From Chitinophagaceae bacterium (GTDB lineage: Bacteria; Bacteroidota; Bacteroidia; Chitinophagales; Chitinophagaceae): 9,231 nt of DNA. Each line of letters starts with the position of its first letter. The stretch's first letter is position 1. This document shows, piece by piece, positions 1 through 5,554 of the stretch. Where the stretch lies: positions 1 through 9,231 of the forward strand of contig JALOMZ010000038.1 in assembly GCA_025455205.1 (NCBI GenBank), read 5' to 3'. Made by a program: the position numbers and the translations under genes. The notes beneath the pieces were generated by a model. The model did no database searches. It was not told where the DNA came from and saw only the letters and a list, made by a program, of their open reading frames with translations.

Positions 1-1310
1 GCAGTATCTGCAAATCTCTTTTTGCCACCCCGGACGCGCTCTGGGTAGGCACTAACAAAGGATTGAACCGTGTTCAGATCCGCGGGGGCAAACCCCGCAT
101 TCTCAAAATAGGCGTGCTTGATGGATTGCCTTCAGACAATATTACCAGTCTGCTCATCAGGGATTCCATGGCGTATGTGGGTACACCGGAAGGATTGTCC
201 TTTTTCAACCATACCAAAATCGGCGCAAACTCCATTTGCCACCTTCGCCTGCTGGAAACCTTGCTGCCTGAAAATGGGTACAGCAAAAACGGAACCTGTT
301 ATCTGCCTTACAAAGACAATAGTGTTCAATTCATTTTGGCGGGTATTTCTGCCCGTTCTGCCGGTCAGATCGATTACTATTATCGCATGCGCGGGCTCCA
401 GGATGAATGGGAGGTCAGAAATACCGCTACCGTGGAATACCCCTCCCTTCCGCCGGGCGATTATATGTTCGAAATCTTTGCGGTAAACCGGTTTGGGGTG
501 CGCAGCAACCTGATTTCGGTACCCGTGGTGGTAGCAACCCCTTTTTGGCAAACACCATGGTTATTTGTGTTGGCAGGGCTGGCTGTGGCGCTCATCTCCG
601 GCGCCTGGTTCAGGGTGCAGAATGCAGCACAACAAAAGAAGATTGAAGAAAAGGCAGCGGTGGAAAAGCGGCTGGCAGAACTGGAGCAGCAGGCCCTGCA
701 GGCACAAATGAATCCACATTTCATCTTCAACTCCCTGAATTCCATCCAGCAGTTTTTTCTGTCCAACGATGGAATAAAGGCCAATAAATTCCTGAGCATG
801 TTTGCCACCCTGGTGCGCGAAACCCTGCATTTTTCAGAAAAAAAGACCATCCGGGTAGCCGATGAGTTGCGGTACCTGAAACGGTACCTGGAGCTGGAGC
901 AAATGCGATTTGGCAACCAGTTTGACTATGACCTGCAGGTGGGGACAGATGTTACCCCTGACTTCGCAGAAATCCCTGCACTGCTGCTGCAACCTTACGT
1001 GGAAAACGCCATCCGCCATGGCATCCGGCACAAAACAGATGGCAAGGGACACATCCTGATCCGTTTTGAAACAGCCGGGAATATCCTGCGGTGCATTGTA
1101 CGCGACAATGGGGTAGGCCGTGCCAAAACACTGGCCATGAAAGGGAAGCAGCCCATTGAATACCAATCAAAGGGGATGGAACTTGGTCAGAAAAGAATTG
1201 AGGCATTGAATAAACTGAGCGAACAGCAAATTGCGATTACCGTTTCCGACCTGCATACACCGGATGGAACGCCTTCCGGAACGGAGGTGGTCATTCAAAT
1301 TCCATTGTAA
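1..1310 (+). CDS. Two-component sensor histidine kinase, LytS-type, 5' truncated by the window edge
   Basis: The reading frame is open from base 3, so the start codon lies upstream of the window. The TTG at 63 is internal: the residues before it (ending DALWVGTNKGLNRV) are a beta-propeller repeat of the Reg_prop type. In order the protein shows the end of a propeller sensor, a Y_Y_Y domain (about 300-540), one transmembrane helix (about 555-611), a Gln/Glu-rich linker likely to be coiled coil (about 624-707), and a His_kinase domain with MNPHFIFNSLNSIQ, whose phospho-accepting His is encoded at 717-719. An HATPase_c domain follows, with N-box PYVENAIRHG (993-1022) and G-box DNGVG (1104-1118). 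The expected role is to sense an extracellular or periplasmic signal and phosphorylate the regulator encoded one base downstream. The signal cannot be read from the sequence. It is not a hybrid kinase, because it ends after the ATPase domain. Confidence 0.93.
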   Translation, partial: SICKSLFATPDALWVGTNKGLNRVQIRGGKPRILKIGVLDGLPSDNITSLLIRDSMAYVGTPEGLSFFNHTKIGANSICHLRLLETLLPENGYSKNGTCYLPYKDNSVQFILAGISARSAGQIDYYYRMRGLQDEWEVRNTATVEYPSLPPGDYMFEIFAVNRFGVRSNLISVPVVVATPFWQTPWLFVLAGLAVALISGAWFRVQNAAQQKKIEEKAAVEKRLAELEQQALQAQMNPHFIFNSLNSIQQFFLSNDGIKANKFLSMFATLVRETLHFSEKKTIRVADELRYLKRYLELEQMRFGNQFDYDLQVGTDVTPDFAEIPALLLQPYVENAIRHGIRHKTDGKGHILIRFETAGNILRCIVRDNGVGRAKTLAMKGKQPIEYQSKGMELGQKRIEALNKLSEQQIAITVSDLHTPDGTPSGTEVVIQIPL

Positions 1311-1311
1311 C

Positions 1312-2058
1312 ATGGTTATAAATACAATCCTTATTGACGATGAACCCGGCAGTATCCGGGCCCTGGAAGGACTGCTTGAAAAATATTGCCCGGTCGTAAA
1401 CATCATAGGTCAGGCCCAAAACCCGATAGAAGGGGCCAAACTGGTGCAGGAAATGCAGCCCGACCTGGTGTTTCTGGATATTGAAATGCCCTATGGCAAT
1501 GCCTTTGATATGCTCGACAAGCTGGCCCCCATCCGGTTTGAGGTGATTTTTGTGACGGCCTTCAACAATTATGCCCTGAAAGCTTTCCGTTATGCCGCGG
1601 CAGACTATCTGCTCAAGCCCATCAGTATTGAAGAACTCTCCGAGGCGGTGAACCGAATTTCAGAACGGCTCGACCGGAAAAAAGTGAATACCAGCATTGA
1701 AACCCTGCTGTCCAATTTGCATAACGAGGGCAGCAATGCAAAGCGGATCAGCCTGCCCACCCAGGATGGATTCAGGGTGGAAGATATCAACAACATCATG
1801 TACCTGCACGCAGAAGGCAGCTATACCTTCATATACCTGAAGGACAAGGAGAAAATCCTGGTTTCGCGCAACCTGAAGGATTTTGAGGATATGCTGCCCG
1901 ACAACATCTTCTGCCGCATTCACCACTCCAGCATCATCAATATCAATTATGTGAAGCAATACTTCAAGGGCAGGGGCGGCGAAGTGGAAATGCAGGATGG
2001 TGAAATCATTTTGATCTCCACCCGGAAAAAGGCCGATTTCTTCAAGATGATCAGGTAG
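1312..2058 (+). CDS. LytTR-family response regulator
   Basis: This 248-residue protein has an N-terminal receiver domain and a C-terminal LytTR DNA-binding domain. The receiver keeps its key residues: the acidic pair D9/D10, phospho-acceptor D56 in FLDIEMP, T82 and K102 in LLKPI. The LytTR domain (about 143-245) contains IMYLHAEGSYTFIYL, the RNLKDFEDMLP segment and IHHSSIININYVKQY, all typical of the family. The ATG at 1312 is preferred because an upstream extension in the same frame (from 1231) would overlap the kinase gene and lies before the usual receiver start ILIDDEP. It sits one base after the kinase stop codon, so the two genes almost certainly form a cognate pair on one transcript. 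Regulators of this class bind direct repeats in promoters; the targets are not visible here. Confidence 0.95.
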   Translation: MVINTILIDDEPGSIRALEGLLEKYCPVVNIIGQAQNPIEGAKLVQEMQPDLVFLDIEMPYGNAFDMLDKLAPIRFEVIFVTAFNNYALKAFRYAAADYLLKPISIEELSEAVNRISERLDRKKVNTSIETLLSNLHNEGSNAKRISLPTQDGFRVEDINNIMYLHAEGSYTFIYLKDKEKILVSRNLKDFEDMLPDNIFCRIHHSSIININYVKQYFKGRGGEVEMQDGEIILISTRKKADFFKMIR

Positions 2059-2070
2059 TTGGGTGGGAAT

Positions 2071-2100
2071 AGGCAATAGGCAATAGGGAGCAGGCAATAG
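2071..2100. repeat. Short GGCAATAG repeats
   Basis: The octamer GGCAATAG occurs three times (2072-2079, 2079-2086, 2093-2100), right after the response regulator stop. It looks like low-complexity slippage sequence. No gene or terminator is visible in it. Confidence 0.7.
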
Positions 2101-2132
2101 TAAATCAGCAGTCATGGTGAATGGTGCTAAAT

Positions 2133-2170
2133 CCCTGCCTTTGATGACGCGAAGTGGGCATTTTTGTTTT
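2133..2170 (+). terminator. Probable terminator of the two-component operon (part of repeat A1)
   Basis: An imperfect stem pairs CCC (2133-2135) with GGG (2156-2158) and CTTTG (2139-2143) with CGAAG (2150-2154). It is followed by the T-rich run ATTTTTGTTTTT starting at 2160. It lies about 75 bp after the regulator stop, on the correct strand. The stem is weaker than the sister copy at 2474-2513, having lost some pairs by substitution. Confidence 0.45.
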
Positions 2171-2200
2171 TGTGCAGCTGCGGGCAAGCTTGTCTGATAC
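2133..2200. repeat. Repeat element A, copy 1 (degenerate)
   Basis: This stretch aligns with 2475-2541. Both read CTGCCTT..., then GACGCGAAG, then GGGCATTTTTGTTTTTG, a GCAGC-type segment and GCAAGCT. Copy 1 carries more substitutions (TTTGATGACG for TTCGCTGACG), and its second hairpin is eroded. The two copies flank the tandem array at 2238-2473 in the same orientation. Confidence 0.7.
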
Positions 2201-2237
2201 GTCAGTTTATCAATAAAGAAAATGTGTTTATGTGGGA

Positions 2238-2473
2238 CTGGGTTGCCAGAAGGCGATCCTTAACAGGTGGTCTTACCCAAATGCCTCCCGTCGCTGCGCG
2301 GCATGCATCTGCAATGAACATGGGATTGAAATGACTGGATTGCCCAAGGGCGATCCTGAGAGGAGGTCTTACCCAAATGCCTCCCGCCGCTGCGCGGCAT
2401 GCATCTGCAATGAACATGGGATTGAAATGACTGGATTGCCCAAGGGCGATCCTGAGAGGAGGTCTTACCCAAA
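2238..2473. repeat. Tandem repeat B, period 96-97 bp, about 2.45 copies
   Basis: Unit 1 is 2238-2334 (97 bp), unit 2 is 2335-2430 (96 bp), and a truncated unit 3 covers 2431-2473. From GGTCTTACCC onward, units 1 and 2 differ at a single base (CCCGTCGC versus CCCGCCGC), while their first 30 or so bases differ at several. Units 2 and 3 are identical over the 43 bases they share. Each full unit contains a GC-rich hairpin, GCCGC-TGC-GCGGC in unit 2, nested within ATGC...GCAT. Open frames run through the array on both strands, but they consist of the repeat itself and one on the minus strand starts inside the tRNA, so I do not call a protein. No function is assigned. Confidence 0.85.
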
Positions 2474-2513
2474 GCCCTGCCTTCGCTGACGCGAAGCGGG
2501 CATTTTTGTTTTT
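2474..2513 (+). terminator. Terminator-like hairpin in repeat A2, plus strand
   Basis: GCCC (2474-2477) and CTTCGC (2481-2486) pair with GCGAAG (2491-2496) and GGGC (2498-2501) around a TGAC loop. ATTTTTGTTTTT (2502-2513) follows. It has the form of an intrinsic terminator reading right. No gene lies directly upstream, so its role may be to stop read-through toward the tRNA on the other strand, or it may only be part of the repeat. Confidence 0.5.
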
Positions 2514-2541
2514 GCGCAGCTTCGAGCAAGCTCGGCTGCTA
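2475..2541. repeat. Repeat element A, copy 2 (intact, two hairpins)
   Basis: This is the better-preserved copy of the element seen at 2133-2200. Its first hairpin is followed by a T-run (listed separately). Its second pairs GCAGC (2516-2520) with GCTGC (2535-2539) and CGAGC (2523-2527) with GCTCG (2530-2534) around an AA loop. It replaces the rest of the truncated third unit of the tandem array, which ends at the junction near 2473. Confidence 0.7.
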
Positions 2542-2543
2542 CA

Positions 2544-2582
2544 AAACAAAAATGCCCTGCCGACTAGGTCGGCAAGGCATTT
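2544..2582 (-). terminator. Intrinsic terminator of tRNA-Leu
   Basis: A long stem pairs AAATGCC (2550-2556) with GGCATTT (2576-2582) and TGCCGAC (2558-2564) with GTCGGCA (2568-2574), with a TAG loop and one mismatch. On the minus strand it is followed by TTTTTGTTTT (2553-2544). It begins one base beyond the mature 3' end of the tRNA. Confidence 0.85.
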
Positions 2583-2583
2583 G

Positions 2584-2667
2584 TGCCCAGGACTGGATTC
2601 GAACCAGCACACCCGTGAAGGCGCTGCGACCTGAACACAGTGCGTCTACCAATTTCGCCACCTGGGC
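2584..2667 (-). tRNA. tRNA-Leu, anticodon CAG
   Basis: Read on the minus strand, the acceptor stem is GCCCAGG (2667-2661) paired with CCTGGGC (2591-2585), with discriminator A at 2584. The D-arm is GCG...CGC with loop AAATTGGTAGA. The anticodon arm is CTGTG-TTCAGGT-CGCAG, giving anticodon CAG, which reads CUG leucine codons. A long variable arm (CGCCTTCACGGGTGT) marks it as class II, as expected for leucine. The T-arm is GCTGG-TTCGAAT-CCAGT. The gene is 84 nt. The next three bases are CAA, so CCA is not encoded and must be added after transcription. Confidence 0.97.
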
Positions 2668-2698
2668 ATTTATGGTCTGTTTTTTTCAGATCGGGTTG

Positions 2699-2728
2699 CA
2701 AATATAGAGGCCAATTTGAAAAAACCAA
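2699..2728 (-). promoter_or_regulatory. Bacteroidota-type promoter of tRNA-Leu
   Basis: On the minus strand a TTG (2728-2726) is followed after 19 bp by TATATTTG (2706-2699), a perfect match to the Bacteroidota -7 consensus TAnnTTTG. Transcription would begin near 2692, about 25 bases before the mature tRNA 5' end. Confidence 0.8.
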
Positions 2729-2741
2729 CTGAATTTTTCAG
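2719..2741 (-). terminator. Possible weak terminator of dapD
   Basis: On the minus strand CTGAA (2741-2737) pairs with TTCAG (2733-2729) around a 3-base loop, followed by TTGGTTTTTT. It lies 18 bp after the dapD stop. The stem is only 5 bp and overlaps the -33 box of the tRNA promoter, so it may stop little; dapD and the tRNA could be co-transcribed in part. Confidence 0.25.
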
Positions 2742-2758
2742 GTAGCCGAAAATTTTTT

Positions 2759-3571
2759 CTAGACCGCAACATTGAAGTCGCGCAGGGCATCATTCAGGCT
2801 GGTTTTCAGGTCGGTGCTGGCCTTACGCTGACCAATGATCAGGGCGCAGCTTACACCAAACACGCCGGCCGGGAATTCCTTGTTGTAGGTGCCGGGGATC
2901 ACCACGCTGCGGGCAGGCACACGGCCTTTGTATTCCACGGGCTCCGCACCACTCACATCAATGATCTTGGTGCTTTTGGTGAGTACCACATTGGCACCCA
3001 GCACGGCTTCCTTCTCTACAATAACACCTTCCACCACAATGCTGCGGCTGCCCAGGAAGCAACCATCCTCAATGATAACAGGACTGGCCTGCAGGGGCTC
3101 CAGCACACCACCGATGCCCACACCGCCGCTCAGGTGCACATTCTTGCCAATCTGGGCGCAACTGCCCACGGTAGCCCAGGTATCCACCATAGTACCCTCA
3201 TCCACATAGGCACCAATGTTCACATAAGAAGGCATCATCACCACGTTTTTGGCCAGGTAGGCGCCATAACGTGCAACCGCATGCGGTACCGCACGCACAC
3301 CCAGTTCGGCGTAGTTGCTCTTAAGCTTCATCTTATCATAAAACTCAAAGGGCGGCAGGGTATGGGTCTCCATCTTGCGGATGGCAAAGTACATGAGGAT
3401 GGCCTGCTTCACCCACTCATTTACCACCCAGCCATCCGGGCCGGGACTGGCCACGCGCAGCCTGCCCTTGTCAACCTCCTCAATAACGGCTTCCACCGCA
3501 TTGCTGTAATCGATATGCTTCAACAGTTCGCGGTCGGCCCAGGCCGCCGTGATCATTTCCTGAGTTGTCAT
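2759..3571 (-). CDS. dapD: 2,3,4,5-tetrahydropyridine-2,6-dicarboxylate N-succinyltransferase
   Basis: DapD transfers succinyl from succinyl-CoA to tetrahydrodipicolinate in the succinylase branch of lysine and meso-diaminopimelate synthesis, in the cytosol. The 270-residue product is close to the size of the E. coli enzyme. An N-terminal helical domain (about 1-95) is followed by a left-handed beta-helix of hexapeptide repeats with the near-invariant blocks MPSYVNIGAYVDEGTMVDTW, TVGSCAQIGKNVHLSGGVGI and GGVLEPLQASPVIIEDG, and then GRVPARSVVIPG. The start at 3571 (MTTQEMITAAW) matches the family. A longer frame from 3664 would add 31 residues of unrelated character and run through the divergent promoter region. 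It is a single gene, divergent from the glycosyltransferase run and upstream of tRNA-Leu on the same strand. No damage is seen. Confidence 0.97.
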   Translation of the reverse strand: MTTQEMITAAWADRELLKHIDYSNAVEAVIEEVDKGRLRVASPGPDGWVVNEWVKQAILMYFAIRKMETHTLPPFEFYDKMKLKSNYAELGVRAVPHAVARYGAYLAKNVVMMPSYVNIGAYVDEGTMVDTWATVGSCAQIGKNVHLSGGVGIGGVLEPLQASPVIIEDGCFLGSRSIVVEGVIVEKEAVLGANVVLTKSTKIIDVSGAEPVEYKGRVPARSVVIPGTYNKEFPAGVFGVSCALIIGQRKASTDLKTSLNDALRDFNVAV

Positions 3572-3592
3572 GTACGTTTCTTTATTTTGGCG

Positions 3593-3600
3593 CAAAATTA
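3593..3600 (-). promoter_or_regulatory. Candidate -7 element of dapD
   Basis: The minus strand reads TAATTTTG, a perfect TAnnTTTG, ending 21 bp before the dapD ATG. No clear TTG is present 18-21 bp further upstream, so only the -7 part is supported. Confidence 0.45.
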
Positions 3601-3629
3601 TTGGATCCCTCATTGCGTCCGTACATTTA
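3601..3629 (+). promoter_or_regulatory. Candidate promoter of the glycosyltransferase run
   Basis: TTG (3601-3603) is followed after 18 bp by TACATTTA (3622-3629), one base away from TAnnTTTG. It would start transcription about 35 bp before the ATG at 3670. The -7 box lies within the inverted repeat CCGTA (3619-3623) / TACGG (3631-3635), which might be an operator or simply chance. Confidence 0.35.
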
Positions 3630-3669
3630 ATACGGAACAACGCAAATGGGGGAAATCCTTGCACACAGT

Positions 3670-4656
3670 ATGAATATTCTGGTTCGATTACCCAACTGGC
3701 TGGGCGATATGGTCATGAGCGCTGGTTTTATGAACCACCTGCCCAGGATCTATCCGGGGGCAACCATCGACGTCATCGCCAAAAAGGGGATCGATCCCCT
3801 GTGCCAGTATTTTGAGGGCATCAGCCACGTATATGTTTACGACAAGAACACGTATCAAGGACTGGCCGGGGCAGGCCGCTTTGGCCGCGAGCTGCGCGGG
3901 GCCAGGAAATATGATATTGCTTTCAGTCTGCCGGATTCTTTCTCCTCAGCCTGGATGCTCTGGCATTCCGGAGCCCGCCAGCGGGTAGGCTACCGGAAAG
4001 AATTGCGATCCCTGCTGCTCACGCATGCCTACAGTAAACAAGGGCAACAGCACCGGGTGGACCAATATGTGAACCTGCTGGAACAATTTCGCAGTACCTC
4101 ACTGGAGGGCACGCGGGTATCGCTGGTGAACCGGGAAACACGTATCCCTGAGCGCATCCTTATCAACATAAATTCTGAAGCCGATTCCCGGCGCCTGCCC
4201 GTGGAAAAAGCAGTTACCATCATCAACCTGCTCCGGAGCCGCACCGATGCCGAATTGCTGTTGGTGGGCAGCCCCAAGGAAGTGCCCCATGTTACTGCCA
4301 TTTTTGAACAGCTGCAGAACCGCCATGGGGTACAGAACCTGGCCGGCACCACCGACCTGCACGGCCTTATCCGCCTGTTCAGCCAGTCAGCCGTAATGCT
4401 CACTACCGACAGCGGCCCCATGCACCTGGCCAATGCCCTGGGCGTGCACACCGTTGCCCTTGAAGGAGCCAGCGACGAAAGAAATACTGCCCCCTATAAC
4501 CGCCAGCAAAGCACGCTGATCCGCTATGGCCAGCTGCCCTGCGAACCCTGTGTGAAAAATACCTGCCAGTTTGGCCAGCCCAGGTGCCTGCTGAGCATGA
4601 ACGAAGAGAAGATCGTGCAGGCCGTGCTCTCCGCCATGCCATCCCAAAAAGCCTAA
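3670..4656 (+). CDS. GT9 glycosyltransferase, heptosyltransferase II-like
   Basis: The 328-residue product belongs to glycosyltransferase family 9 (the ADP-heptose:LPS heptosyltransferase family), which adds a heptose from ADP-heptose to the lipopolysaccharide inner core on the cytoplasmic face of the inner membrane. The N-terminus NILVRLPNWLGDMVMS is the acceptor-domain signature of WaaF-like proteins. The C-terminal domain has TTDSGPMHLANALGV (D247, H252), the nucleotide-sugar site. Four cysteines, C291, C294, C299 and C306 (CEPCVKNTCQFGQPRC), resemble the Cys-rich tail seen in WaaF homologues. I chose ATG 3670 because MNILVRLPNWLGD matches family starts; an ATG at 3646 would add only 8 residues. 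It is first in a run with the next gene 10 bp downstream. The sugar donor in this organism is inferred, so no symbol is given. Confidence 0.9.
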   Translation: MNILVRLPNWLGDMVMSAGFMNHLPRIYPGATIDVIAKKGIDPLCQYFEGISHVYVYDKNTYQGLAGAGRFGRELRGARKYDIAFSLPDSFSSAWMLWHSGARQRVGYRKELRSLLLTHAYSKQGQQHRVDQYVNLLEQFRSTSLEGTRVSLVNRETRIPERILININSEADSRRLPVEKAVTIINLLRSRTDAELLLVGSPKEVPHVTAIFEQLQNRHGVQNLAGTTDLHGLIRLFSQSAVMLTTDSGPMHLANALGVHTVALEGASDERNTAPYNRQQSTLIRYGQLPCEPCVKNTCQFGQPRCLLSMNEEKIVQAVLSAMPSQKA

Positions 4657-4666
4657 TACAAACCCC

Positions 4667-5548
4667 ATGAAAATATCAGGTTTCACCATCATCAAGAATG
4701 CCGTCATCATGGACTATCCCATAGTGGAAGCCATACAATCCATCCTGCCGGTGGTAGATGAAATGGTGGTGCTGATTGGCGACGGCGAAGACGATACCGA
4801 AGGACTCATCCGGAGCATTGGATCCGACAAGGTGAAGATCCATCATTCTGTGTGGAACCCCGGACTGCGCAGCGGCGGGGTGGTGCTGGCAGAAGAAACA
4901 GACAAAGCATTCAAGCTGATTGACCCGGAAGCCGATTGGGCATTCTATATACAGGCCGATGAGGTGGTGCATGAAAATGGACATGCGGCCATCCTGGAAG
5001 CCTGCCGCAAATACAAGGATGACCGCCGGGTGGATGTATTGGTGTTCCCGTACAAAAATTTCTACGCCACCTACGATTATGTGGGCGACAGCCGGCGCTG
5101 GATATCCATGGAAGGCCGGGTGATCCGCAATGACAAAACCATCAGTTCATACCGCGATGCCCAGGGCTTCCGGCGCAATGGCAGGAAACTGCAGGGAATA
5201 CTGGTACCAGAAGTCACGGTGTTTCATTACAGCTGGGTGAAAAGCCCGGAACAGATGGGCACCAAACATAAATACATCAGCCGTTACTGGTTTGACGATG
5301 AAGGTCTGAAGCAACACCAGATACAGGAACTGTTTGACTACATCGGGGACTACGATTCTGTAGAGAGATTCACAGGCAAACACCCTGCGGTGATGGAAAA
5401 ACGCATTGCAGAAAAGAACTGGCAGATAGAGCTGGATACAACGGTAAAGCGCTTTTCCACCAAAGACAGGATCCTGTACTGGATCGAAAAGAAGATCGGC
5501 AAACGCCTGTTTGAATTCAGGAACTTCCGGCTGCTGAATGCCCGCTGA
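4667..5548 (+). CDS. Glycosyltransferase, GT2/WaaE-like GT-A fold
   Basis: The protein has 293 residues. Its N-terminus (ISGFTIIKNAVIMDYPIVEA) and the following segment PVVDEMVVLIGDGEDDTEG fit the nucleotide-binding half of a GT-A glycosyltransferase. YIQADEVVHE (Q96, D98, E99) sits where related enzymes have their metal-binding acidic motif (LNADE-like). The second half, with FPYKNFYATYDYVGDSRRW and VFHYSWVKSPEQMGTKHKY, is not one I can tie to a known substrate. A basic C-terminus (IEKKIGKRLFEFRNFR) could hold it at the membrane. There is no signal peptide or transmembrane helix. It is the second gene of the run, 10 bp after the GT9 gene and 6 bp before the next, so it probably works on the same glycan. 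Acceptor and sugar are unknown. Confidence 0.75.
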   Translation: MKISGFTIIKNAVIMDYPIVEAIQSILPVVDEMVVLIGDGEDDTEGLIRSIGSDKVKIHHSVWNPGLRSGGVVLAEETDKAFKLIDPEADWAFYIQADEVVHENGHAAILEACRKYKDDRRVDVLVFPYKNFYATYDYVGDSRRWISMEGRVIRNDKTISSYRDAQGFRRNGRKLQGILVPEVTVFHYSWVKSPEQMGTKHKYISRYWFDDEGLKQHQIQELFDYIGDYDSVERFTGKHPAVMEKRIAEKNWQIELDTTVKRFSTKDRILYWIEKKIGKRLFEFRNFRLLNAR

Positions 5549-5554
5549 CAAACC

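Noticed and set aside
63..65. TTG as the start of the histidine kinase
   Set aside because: The frame is open to the window edge, and the residues before it continue a beta-propeller repeat.
1660..2187. 175-residue minus-strand frame
   Set aside because: Most of it is antisense to the response regulator, and the rest runs through the GGCAATAG run and repeat A1.
2333..2345. Repeat B as a partial tRNA-Leu duplication (both contain GACTGGATT)
   Set aside because: Only 9 bases match. The T-loop and acceptor sequence that should follow are absent, so chance is the simpler reading.
2238..2473. CRISPR array
   Set aside because: The units are 96-97 bp tandem copies with no unique spacers between short repeats, and no cas genes are nearby.
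2232..2489. 85-residue open frame on the plus strand with internal peptide repeats
   Set aside because: It is the same tandem DNA repeat read in another frame, with no domain and no promoter.
2202..2612. 136-residue open frame on the minus strand
   Set aside because: It starts inside tRNA-Leu and is made of the B and A repeats. The repeated peptide (WVRPPLRIALGQSSHFNPMF) simply reflects the DNA repeat.
3134..3673. 179-residue plus-strand frame
   Set aside because: It lies antisense to dapD, a clear and highly conserved gene.
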